Shown here: positions 56,577 through 64,000 of the stretch, one piece after another
Layout: each line of letters starts with the position of its first letter
Position numbering within the stretch: position 1 is the first letter of the stretch
Origin: Colwellia psychrerythraea
Lineage (GTDB): Bacteria > Pseudomonadota > Gammaproteobacteria > Enterobacterales > Alteromonadaceae
Direction: 5' to 3'
Assembly (NCBI RefSeq): GCF_000764185.1
Contig: NZ_JQEC01000046.1
Span: 1-64,000 of the forward strand
DNA: 64,000 nt
Program-made: the position numbers and the translations under genes
Notes under the pieces: generated by a model
Seen by the model: only the letters and a program-made list of their open reading frames with translations
The model's database searches: none
What the model was told of the DNA's origin: nothing

Positions 56577-57236
56577 TTGAAGCAGACATCTAAAAAAACA
56601 GGTCGAATATATTGGCAGTGGACTAAAACTCTCATAGCTAAAAAAGTGTTTTCGTTCAGTCGATGGTTACATATTTATGTATCAACAGCGCTCTTTAGCT
56701 TGTTGGTATTTTTTTGTTTTACCGGCATCACCTTAAATCATGCTGCTTGGTTCTCAAACGATGGAGAGCAACAGCTAAAAATAGCGCCTTTACCACAATC
56801 ACTATTGAGTTCACTTACAAATGACGATGAGTTGGCATTGTTTAACCTACAACAGCATATTGAAAAGCTTATTGGCCTTGATCAGGTACGCAGCATTGAT
56901 GTCGATAAAGACCTGGGCGAAATTAGCTTCGATTACCCTATCCCTGCTGGCTATGTTTTTGTCACTGTTTACCTTGATAGCAGTGAAATAGAAATAGAGA
57001 AAAAATCAGGCTCTCTAATTGGTTTACTAAACGATCTTCACAAAGGTCGACACAGTGGTGAGTTTTGGTCGTGGCTCATTGATCTAAGCGCTGGACTCAT
57101 GTTGATTTTCTCACTTACTGGTTTGGTCATCTTATTACAAAACAATAAACGACGCGTTAAGGGCATTATTTATCTCTTATTAGGCAGTTTTGCCCCTTGG
57201 TTTGCTTATTTATTTATGGTGCCTCGAATCAGTTAA
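56577..57236 (+). CDS. PepSY-associated membrane protein
   Basis: 219 residues; TTG start with CCGAGG upstream. A first membrane helix (FSRWLHIYVSTALFSLLVFFCF, about 27-50) leads to an extracytoplasmic domain. The segment LLNDLHKGRHSGEFWSWLIDLSAG precedes the second helix, and a third follows near the C-terminus. The conserved histidines near the membrane faces could bind haem b, as in PepSY ferric reductase-like proteins. It likely moves electrons across the inner membrane for iron release. 165 bases before the DUF2271 gene. Confidence 0.82.
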   Translation: MKQTSKKTGRIYWQWTKTLIAKKVFSFSRWLHIYVSTALFSLLVFFCFTGITLNHAAWFSNDGEQQLKIAPLPQSLLSSLTNDDELALFNLQQHIEKLIGLDQVRSIDVDKDLGEISFDYPIPAGYVFVTVYLDSSEIEIEKKSGSLIGLLNDLHKGRHSGEFWSWLIDLSAGLMLIFSLTGLVILLQNNKRRVKGIIYLLLGSFAPWFAYLFMVPRIS

Positions 57237-57263
57237 TACTCATTTAATACTCATTTAATGCTC
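57233..57263 (+). repeat. 11-bp tandem repeat, about 2.8 copies
   Basis: TTAATACTCAT occurs at 57233-57243 and 57244-57254, and TTAATGCTC follows. The first copy includes the stop codon of the PepSY-type gene. No function is evident. Confidence 0.75.
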
Positions 57264-57401
57264 GGTAAGTACTCAGTAAATAATCTGTAACTTCTTAGTA
57301 ATAGAAGGGTGTTAAATAGAGTTATTTAAAGAAAAATTAGTACAAGAGCCTCAGGAACAAAAAATAATTAATGACGTTTAAATAACAGCAGAGGAACAAC
57401 T

Positions 57402-57911
57402 ATGAAAACACATTTATCAGTACTACCTATTTTGGCTTGTACTTGTTTATTACTTGCCAGTCCTAATAGTTTGGCACAGCAAATATCGGTTGAAATCACT
57501 ATCCCAAAAATAACAACTCAGCCATACCATAAACCTTATGTAGCTGTTTGGATAGAGACGCAAAAACGCCAAGGCGTTCATACTTTAGCTTTTTGGCATG
57601 AGCAAAAAGATTGGTTTAAAGATGTAAGACAGTGGTGGCGAAAAATAGGGCGCCAACAAAGTCCTGCTTATGATCAGGTTACTGGTGCAACTCGAAAACC
57701 TGGCACATACACACTTAAAATTTCCAGCAAAGAATTAGCGACGCTAAAGCTGAATCCGGGGGAATATTTCCTCAATGTTGAAGCGGTTAGAGAAGAGGGC
57801 GGTAGGGAATTTATCAGGCAAAAAATCACCCTGGGGGCAACTGAAATAAAGCGTTATGAAAAGTTAGGTAAACATGAGTTAGGTAAGGTAATTATTAGCG
57901 TTATGCCTTAG
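57402..57911 (+). CDS. DUF2271 periplasmic protein with flavinylation-like sequon
   Basis: 169 residues. Signal peptide about 1-25 (ends SLA-QQ). Features of DUF2271: PYVAVWIETQKRQGVHTLAFW, WFKDVRQWWRK and the C-terminal EYFLNVEAVREEGGREFIRQKITL. Residues 91-97 (D-Q-V-T-G-A-T) match the ApbE sequon of NqrB and NqrC, with Thr97 as candidate FMN site. GCAGAGGAACAACT precedes the start. Probably a periplasmic redox carrier working with the PepSY protein; that is inference. Confidence 0.82.
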   Translation: MKTHLSVLPILACTCLLLASPNSLAQQISVEITIPKITTQPYHKPYVAVWIETQKRQGVHTLAFWHEQKDWFKDVRQWWRKIGRQQSPAYDQVTGATRKPGTYTLKISSKELATLKLNPGEYFLNVEAVREEGGREFIRQKITLGATEIKRYEKLGKHELGKVIISVMP

Positions 57912-57997
57912 CTCATTAATTTTATTTATCAGCGGCTTATCAGCCATTAATTAGTTATTAAAAACACTTTCACATTATGCATTAAAAGGAACAATCA

Positions 57998-58861
57998 ATG
58001 TTATCAGCTTCAACACTTATTAAAAAAATAGCTACATTTACACTTGCCTTGTCTTTACCACTTACCGCTATTGCTCATGAGCGCTTTATTTTACCCAGCC
58101 ACACTGTATTATCAGGTGAAGAGGTGCAATCGGTTAGCTTTATTGCCAGTATCTCTAATGCCATATTTCATGGTGATAAACCCTTAGGTGACAATGGTAA
58201 GGGGATCGTAGCGCCAAAACTAGCGCCATTATTTAAGCGATTAAAGCCTATTGTTATTGGCCCAGATGGCGTAAGCCGTGAGATGAGCTGGCAAGCATTT
58301 TCTCGTTTTTCTGTTGCTGATACTCAGCTTGAACAATCTGGTACTTATCGTATTGCGCTTGTTCAACCTGATGTTCCTATGACAACTTTTATTAAAGCTG
58401 ATGGTAAAAAAGGACGTTTTTTTGGTAATAAAGGTAAGGTGCCCTCTGGCGCGACAAATATTGTTAAAAGAACCACAGCGTCAAGAGTAGAAACCTATGT
58501 CAGTTTTAATGAGCCAAATAACGCGGCGTTGAAAGCTACAGGTGAAGGGCTTGAGCTTGGGGGAGAAACTCACCCCAATGATTTATTTGTTGATGAAACA
58601 ATTCATTTTCAGCTCACTTTTCAGGGTAAACCGTTACAGCAATCAACTAAAGTAAAAGTGGTAAAAGGAGCTACTCGTCATAGAAATCAACGTGATGAGA
58701 AAATTATTGAAACCGATGCACAAGGGAATTTTTCTCTTACCTTATCGCAAGCAGGTTTTTATTTATTATCAGCAAATATCGATGTAAAAGGCGAAGCGGG
58801 CTCTGGCATTGATATTCATCATCATAGCCTTTACGCGACATTAGAAGTTTTTGTGCAATAA
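57998..58861 (+). CDS. DUF4198 periplasmic protein
   Basis: 287 residues. Signal peptide about 1-26 (LTAIA-HE). HERFILPSHTVLSGEE at the mature start, ETHPNDLFVDETIHFQLTFQGKPL and the C-terminal GIDIHHHSLYATLEV are typical of DUF4198 (family often near metal-uptake genes). The N-terminal histidine and the HHH cluster could bind metal. Last gene of the receptor cluster; AAAAGGAACAATCA precedes the ATG. Function unproven. Confidence 0.8.
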   Translation: MLSASTLIKKIATFTLALSLPLTAIAHERFILPSHTVLSGEEVQSVSFIASISNAIFHGDKPLGDNGKGIVAPKLAPLFKRLKPIVIGPDGVSREMSWQAFSRFSVADTQLEQSGTYRIALVQPDVPMTTFIKADGKKGRFFGNKGKVPSGATNIVKRTTASRVETYVSFNEPNNAALKATGEGLELGGETHPNDLFVDETIHFQLTFQGKPLQQSTKVKVVKGATRHRNQRDEKIIETDAQGNFSLTLSQAGFYLLSANIDVKGEAGSGIDIHHHSLYATLEVFVQ

Positions 58862-58941
58862 AAGATGAAATAATACTTTGCACTTATCTCGATAATCATA
58901 GGGGATTTGTTCTATTTCAGTAATTTAATATAAAACAGTAT

Positions 58942-58973
58942 AGACGTCTATACGTTTAGATGTTGACATCTCT
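58942..58973 (+). promoter_or_regulatory. MetJ operator (four tandem Met boxes)
   Basis: AGACGTCT, ATACGTTT, AGATGTTG and ACATCTCT run without gaps. The first is a perfect 8-base Met box and the others partial. Located 60-91 bases before metA, as expected for repression by MetJ with S-adenosylmethionine. Confidence 0.85.
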
Positions 58974-59032
58974 AGCAATCTAAGTCACATTATAACTTCA
59001 ATTATTATGTGCTTTTTTTGTTAGGTAGCGCC

Positions 59033-59983
59033 ATGCCAATTAAAATTCCCGGTCAATTACCCGCTCTCTCCGTTTTAGGTAATGAAAATATTTTTGTTAT
59101 GTCTGAGCATCGTGCCGCAAATCAAGAAATTCGCCCTATGCAAGTGGCTATTTTGAATTTGATGCCCAATAAAATTGAAACCGAAGTACAAATTTTGCGG
59201 ATGTTATCAAATACGCCACTGCAAATTAATGTCGAATTTGTTCGTATTCATAAAAATGTTTCCAAAAACACTCCGAAAGAACATTTAGATAATTTTTATT
59301 GTTTATTCGATGATATAAAACACAAACAATACGACGGCTTGATTATAACTGGCGCGCCTTTAGCACTACTCGATTATACTGAGGTAAGTTACTGGGATAA
59401 AATTTGTGAAGTGTTTGACTGGGCAGATAAAAATGTTACTTCAACCATGTTTTCATGTTGGGCTGCGCATGCAGCTTTGTATCATCATTACGGCTTAAAC
59501 CGTCACTTACGTCAGCAAAAACTATCTGGGGTTTATCAGCACTATCCTCTAGATAACAAAGAAGAGCTTACTCGTGGTTTTGATGAAAGTTTTAATGTGC
59601 CGCATTCACGGTATGGTTATATTAATCAAGCGGATTATCAAAGTGTTGATGAGCTGAATGTTTTAGCGCAATCACCAGACGCAGGTGTTTACTTAGTGGC
59701 AAGTAAAAACAAGCGACAAGTTTACTTAACCGGTCACCCTGAATACGATACCTCGACTTTACACGAAGAATATTTACGTGATTGTGCTAATAATACTAAA
59801 AAAGATAATAACACGCCGCTACCCATCAACTATTATCAAGATGATGATGTAAATAATAATCCTGTGGGTTCATGGCGTAGCCATGGCAGTTTACTCTTTA
59901 CTAACTGGCTAAATTATTATGTTTATCAAATAACGCCTTACCAATTAGATGCGGATCATATTAATTCTACCCTAATAAAATAG
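59033..59983 (+). CDS. metA: homoserine O-succinyltransferase
   Basis: 316 residues from ATG 59033 (MPIKIPGQLPALSVL), the family start; a TTG eight codons upstream is unlikely. Acyl-group Cys142 lies in TMFSCWAAHAALYHHYG. QVAILNLMPNKIETEVQ, SHGSLLFTNWLNYYVY and LTGHPEYD are conserved. It activates homoserine as the first specific step of methionine synthesis. Members can use acetyl-CoA or succinyl-CoA; specificity is not certain. metH follows 56 bases later. Confidence 0.93.
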   Translation: MPIKIPGQLPALSVLGNENIFVMSEHRAANQEIRPMQVAILNLMPNKIETEVQILRMLSNTPLQINVEFVRIHKNVSKNTPKEHLDNFYCLFDDIKHKQYDGLIITGAPLALLDYTEVSYWDKICEVFDWADKNVTSTMFSCWAAHAALYHHYGLNRHLRQQKLSGVYQHYPLDNKEELTRGFDESFNVPHSRYGYINQADYQSVDELNVLAQSPDAGVYLVASKNKRQVYLTGHPEYDTSTLHEEYLRDCANNTKKDNNTPLPINYYQDDDVNNNPVGSWRSHGSLLFTNWLNYYVYQITPYQLDADHINSTLIK

Positions 59984-60039
59984 TACCTTAAGTACTGATA
60001 ACACCCTTACACTATAAATAGTTACTCCTGGATTTAATA

Positions 60040-63000
60040 ATGAAAAAACACCCATCTTTTGCCCTATTCGAACAGCAATTGGCTAAAAACATACTAATAC
60101 TTGATGGTGCTATGGGTACCATGATCCAAGCGTACAAGTTTGAAGAACAAGACTTTAGAGCAGAGCGCTTTGCTGATTGGCATACTGATGTTAAAGGCAA
60201 TAACGATATGTTAGTGCTTACTCAGCCTGAAGTAATTAAAGCGATTCACCTTGAATACCTTGAAGCCGGCGCTGATATCCTTGAAACCAACACCTTTAAC
60301 GCAACTACTATCGCCATGGCAGATTATGACATGGAAGAATATAGTGCGGAGATTAACCGTGTTGCCGCGCAAATAGCGCGAGAAGCTGCTGATGAATACA
60401 CCAAAAAGAATCCAGATCGCCCACGTTTTGTTGCCGGTGTTTTAGGGCCAACTAACCGTACTTGCTCCATTTCTCCTGATGTAAATGACCCTGCATTTCG
60501 TAACGTTACTTTTGATGAATTAAAAGATGCCTATATTGAATCTACTTTAGCGTTAATTGAAGGTGGCAGTGATATTATTTTAATCGAAACTATTTTCGAT
60601 ACCTTAAATGCCAAAGCCGCCATCTTTGCCGTAGAAACGGTATTTGACCAATTGGGTGAGCGTTTACCAGTGATGATCTCAGGTACCATTACCGATGCTT
60701 CAGGTCGTACTTTGTCAGGTCAAACAACAGAAGCCTTTTACAATTCACTGCGCCACGCTAAGCCAGTTTCATTTGGTCTTAACTGTGCGTTAGGTCCAGT
60801 TGAGTTACGTCAATATATTGCTGAGTTAAGCCGCATTTGTGATGTTGCTGTTTCTGCTCACCCCAATGCTGGTTTGCCTAATGCTTTTGGTGAATATGAC
60901 TTCACTGTTGAAGACATGAACACCCATGTAGAAGAGTGGGCTTCGTCAGGCTTTTTAAACATTATTGGTGGTTGTTGTGGTACCACGCCAGAACACATTA
61001 GAGGCATGGCTGACACTGTAGCTAACATTAAACCGCGTACAGTGGAAACACGCGAAATTGCTTGTCGATTATCAGGTTTAGAAGCATTAACTATTACTAA
61101 AGATAGCTTATTTGTTAACGTTGGAGAACGTACTAATGTTACTGGCTCTGCGATGTTTAAGCGCTTAATTGTCGAAGAAGATTACGATAAAGCTATCTCT
61201 GTCGCTTTACAGCAGGTTGAAAATGGCGCGCAGATTATTGATATCAACATGGATGAAGGCATGTTGGACTCTAAAACCGCTATGGTGCGTTTTTTGAACT
61301 TGATTGCTGGTGAGCCTGATATTGCTAAAGTGCCAATCATGATTGATTCCTCTAAGTGGGACATCATTGAAGCGGGCCTTAAATGTATTCAAGGTAAAGG
61401 TATTGTTAACTCTATCAGCTTAAAAGAAGGTGAAGAAAACTTCCGTAAGCAAGCTGAGTTATTACGACGTTATGGCGCTGCTGTTATTGTTATGGCGTTT
61501 GATGAAGAAGGTCAAGCGGATACCCGTAAGCGTAAATATGAAATCTGTCATCGTGCTTATCATATGCTTGTTGATGAAATTGGTTACCCGCCTGAAGATA
61601 TTATTTTTGACCCTAATATTTTTGCGGTTGCCACCGGTATTGAAGAGCATAATAATTACGCGGTAGATTTTATCGAAGCGGTTGACGATATTAAGAAAAA
61701 CCTACCTTATGCGATGATCTCAGGTGGTGTATCAAACGTTTCTTTCTCATTTAGAGGAAACAACCCCGTACGTGAAGCGATTCATGCGGTGTTTTTATAC
61801 TATGCCATCAAAAATGGCATGGACATGGGCATTGTTAATGCTGGTCAGTTAGCTATTTATTCAGACTTACCTGAAAAACTAAAACAAGCAGTAGAAGACG
61901 TTATTAACAATAGTGATGATGACGCGACAGAGCGCTTGCTTGATATTGCGCAAGAATACCATGGTAAAGCTGGCGGACAAGTCTCAAAGACTGATTTAAC
62001 TTGGCGTGAATTACCGATTAATGCGCGTTTATCTCATGCATTAGTCAAAGGTATTAATGAATTTATTGTCGAGGATACCGAAGAGGCTCGCCTAGCTGCA
62101 GAGCGCCCTTTAGATGTAATTGAAGGGCCATTGATGGATGGCATGAATACCGTTGGTGACTTGTTTGGCGCTGGTGAAATGTTTCTACCGCAAGTGGTAA
62201 AGTCAGCCCGAGTAATGAAACAAGCGGTTGCCCATTTAAACCCATTTATTGAAGCAGGAAAAACCGAGCTTAGTACCAATGGTAAAGTCTTGCTAGCAAC
62301 AGTTAAAGGTGATGTACATGATATCGGTAAAAACATTGTTGGCGTAGTACTGCAATGTAATAACTATGAAATTATTGATCTTGGCGTGATGGTTTCTTGT
62401 GATGATATTCTGCGCGTAGCCAAAGAAGAAAACGTTGATATTATTGGTTTATCAGGCCTGATCACGCCGTCGCTTGATGAAATGGTCTATGTTGCTAAAG
62501 AGATGAAACGTACAGGCTTGAAACTGCCGCTATTAATTGGTGGTGCCACTACGTCCAAAGCACATACCGCTGTTAAAATTGAACCGCAATATGATGAACC
62601 GGTAGTTTATGTATCGAATGCCTCTCGCGCCGTATCAGTAGTAAGCAACTTGTTATCAAGTGAACATAAAGCGAAATTCTTTGCTAGTACCAAAGAAGAA
62701 TATGTGCGAGTACGTGAGCGCCATTATAAAAAAGGCCCACGTTCAAGTTTAATTAGTCTTGAAGCTGCGCGTGCTAATGCCACCAAAGTTAATTTTGACA
62801 ATTATACTCCGAAAAAACCTAACAAGTTGGGTGTTACCGTGCTTGATAATATCGATCTTTCAGAGGTAAGAAAGTATATTGATTGGACACCATTTTTCAT
62901 GACATGGCAGATGTCGGGTAAATATCCGCTAATTTTAAAACATGAAGTGATTGGTGTTGAAGCAACGAGCTTATTTAATGACGCTAACGCCATGTTAGAT

Positions 63001-63732
63001 GATGTTATCAATAATAAAAAGATATCAGCTAGAGCTGTATTTGGTCTGTTCCCGGCGAACAGCAATCAAGATGATATACAGCTATACACTGATGAAAGTC
63101 GTAGCGATAAATTGATGAGACTTCATCAACTACGTCAACAAAGTAAAAAACCCGCAGGGCAGTTTAACCGCTGTTTAGCCGATTATATTGCACCAGAAGA
63201 TTCAGGCATTGAGGATTATGTTGGTGCTTTTGCTGTGTCAGCAGGTTTTGGTGTTGAAGATTTAGTGAAGGTTTATGATGCCGACCACGATGCGTATAAT
63301 TCAATATTGCTCAAAGCGGTCGCTGATCGATTAGCTGAAGCGAGTGCTGAATATTTGCATGAAAAAGTGCGTAAAGAATACTGGGGGTTTGCGCCTGATG
63401 AAGATCTCAATAATGACGCGTTAATTCGCGAAAGTTATCAAGGTATTCGACCAGCGCCAGGTTACCCTGCGTGTCCTGAGCATACTGAAAAAGGTTTGTT
63501 GTGGGAGTTACTCAATGTTAAAGAAAACATTGATATGGACTTAACCTCAAGTTATGCCATGTGGCCAGGTGCCGCGGTAAGTGGTTGGTATTTCTCTCAT
63601 CCAGAATCAAAGTACTTTGCAGTAGCTAAGTTAGCGAAAGATCAAGTTCTTGATTATGCTGCGCGTAAAGGCATGACACTAGAGCAAGCAGAGCGTTGGT
63701 TATCAGCAAACTTGGACTATGAACCTGAGTAA
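60040..63732 (+). CDS. metH: cobalamin-dependent methionine synthase
   Basis: 1230 residues, all modules present. Homocysteine domain ([11 protein letters not shown]; Zn cysteines in FGLNCALG and [10 protein letters not shown]), pterin/methyltetrahydrofolate domain ([11 protein letters not shown]...[11 protein letters not shown]), cobalamin cap and binding domain ([19 protein letters not shown] with the B12 histidine, then [13 protein letters not shown] and [13 protein letters not shown]), and the C-terminal activation domain ([15 protein letters not shown]). It methylates homocysteine to methionine. It is probably co-transcribed with metA, since there is no terminator between them. Confidence 0.97.
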   Translation: MKKHPSFALFEQQLAKNILILDGAMGTMIQAYKFEEQDFRAERFADWHTDVKGNNDMLVLTQPEVIKAIHLEYLEAGADILETNTFNATTIAMADYDMEEYSAEINRVAAQIAREAADEYTKKNPDRPRFVAGVLGPTNRTCSISPDVNDPAFRNVTFDELKDAYIESTLALIEGGSDIILIETIFDTLNAKAAIFAVETVFDQLGERLPVMISGTITDASGRTLSGQTTEAFYNSLRHAKPVSFGLNCALGPVELRQYIAELSRICDVAVSAHPNAGLPNAFGEYDFTVEDMNTHVEEWASSGFLNIIGGCCGTTPEHIRGMADTVANIKPRTVETREIACRLSGLEALTITKDSLFVNVGERTNVTGSAMFKRLIVEEDYDKAISVALQQVENGAQIIDINMDEGMLDSKTAMVRFLNLIAGEPDIAKVPIMIDSSKWDIIEAGLKCIQGKGIVNSISLKEGEENFRKQAELLRRYGAAVIVMAFDEEGQADTRKRKYEICHRAYHMLVDEIGYPPEDIIFDPNIFAVATGIEEHNNYAVDFIEAVDDIKKNLPYAMISGGVSNVSFSFRGNNPVREAIHAVFLYYAIKNGMDMGIVNAGQLAIYSDLPEKLKQAVEDVINNSDDDATERLLDIAQEYHGKAGGQVSKTDLTWRELPINARLSHALVKGINEFIVEDTEEARLAAERPLDVIEGPLMDGMNTVGDLFGAGEMFLPQVVKSARVMKQAVAHLNPFIEAGKTELSTNGKVLLATVKGDVHDIGKNIVGVVLQCNNYEIIDLGVMVSCDDILRVAKEENVDIIGLSGLITPSLDEMVYVAKEMKRTGLKLPLLIGGATTSKAHTAVKIEPQYDEPVVYVSNASRAVSVVSNLLSSEHKAKFFASTKEEYVRVRERHYKKGPRSSLISLEAARANATKVNFDNYTPKKPNKLGVTVLDNIDLSEVRKYIDWTPFFMTWQMSGKYPLILKHEVIGVEATSLFNDANAMLDDVINNKKISARAVFGLFPANSNQDDIQLYTDESRSDKLMRLHQLRQQSKKPAGQFNRCLADYIAPEDSGIEDYVGAFAVSAGFGVEDLVKVYDADHDAYNSILLKAVADRLAEASAEYLHEKVRKEYWGFAPDEDLNNDALIRESYQGIRPAPGYPACPEHTEKGLLWELLNVKENIDMDLTSSYAMWPGAAVSGWYFSHPESKYFAVAKLAKDQVLDYAARKGMTLEQAERWLSANLDYEPE

Positions 63733-63790
63733 GCTGAACAAAAATAAGTTAGGTCAGAGTGAAGCCAAATATTTGAATTAAGATGGCCGA

Positions 63791-63818
63791 AGTAACAAGG
63801 TATTGTTACTGTTTTTTT
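63791..63818 (+). terminator. terminator of metH
   Basis: AGTAACAA (63791-63798) pairs with TTGTTACT (63803-63810) around GGTA, followed by G and seven T residues. Confidence 0.85.
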
Positions 63819-63870
63819 GCTTTAGGATTTATCAGCTATCACGTATCGCTTCTCAAGTAATACTATAAAT

Positions 63871-63909
63871 AAAAAAGGCGGTATCATTAATATGATACCG
63901 CCTTTTTTG
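63871..63909. terminator. strong bidirectional terminator at window end
   Basis: A 17-bp stem (63871-63887 with 63892-63908) has six A and six T residues at its foot and a four-base loop. It probably also ends a convergent gene beyond the window. Confidence 0.9.
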
Positions 63910-64000
63910 CTTGGAAATTTTTACCTTGTTATAAGTTCAGCTATAACAAGCGCTTCACTTGCATCGGCCTTGTTTAGCCGTTACTTAATTAAGCTGAGTG

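Noticed and set aside
58442-58456. S-G-A-T at residues 150-153 of the DUF4198 protein as a second flavinylation site.
   Set aside because: The aspartate three residues before the S/T is missing (K-V-P precedes it), and the position is not in a conserved core that I can recognise.

Overview
The window is about 64 kb of AT-rich gammaproteobacterial chromosome. Several features point to a marine Alteromonadales bacterium, most likely Colwellia or a close relative: Na+-pumping oxaloacetate decarboxylase, Na+-NQR, PomA/PomB-type flagellar stators, several long TonB-dependent receptors, and the order ftsB-ispD-ispF-truD-surE-pcm-yqaA-nlpD-rpoS. The genus is inferred from protein resemblance and base composition and was not tested by a search. 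I see no prophage, transposase, CRISPR array or plasmid backbone; this is mostly core chromosome with a few accessory islands.

Layout. 1-720: two identical tRNA-Arg(ACG) genes and three decayed tRNA-derived copies inside a roughly 200 bp tandem repeat. 1329-4591: oadGAB. 4753-6615: M48 lipoprotein peptidase, pdxH and a small PA3496-like gene. 6966-11782 (minus): periplasmic nitrate reductase operon napEFDABC, including a 54-residue napE, behind an FNR box spaced as a class II activator site. 12022-14241: tmcA. 14299-14731 (minus): two related small cysteine-containing proteins downstream of a Fur-like box. 14905-16851: ABC-2 exporter pair. 17086-18874: a KASIII-like enzyme with an unrecognised 216-residue partner. 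18943-25680: ftsB through rpoS. 25884-29063: a membrane diguanylate cyclase with a two-propeller sensor. 29857-37274: nqrABCDEF-apbE-nqrM. 37424-40521 (minus): xseB-ispA-dxs. 40796-42516: pomAB. 42629-46298: thiI, a panE-like reductase, a VanZ-like protein and yajQ. 46426-51843 (minus): two TonB-dependent receptors. 52886-58861: an AraC regulator divergent from a Fur-box TonB receptor, followed by PepSY, DUF2271 and DUF4198 proteins. 59033-63732: metA and metH behind a MetJ operator.

How it works together. Three systems couple metabolism to Na+: OAD and NQR export Na+, and PomAB spends the gradient on swimming. ApbE and NqrM mature NQR: ApbE attaches FMN to the SGAT threonines of NqrB and NqrC. 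A similar sequon (D-Q-V-T-G-A-T) lies in the DUF2271 protein of the Fur-controlled receptor cluster. That cluster may therefore be a flavin-dependent iron-uptake or reduction system, and it is the most interesting hypothesis here. Isoprenoid genes occur in two places (ispD-ispF and ispA-dxs). The nap operon indicates nitrate respiration under low oxygen.
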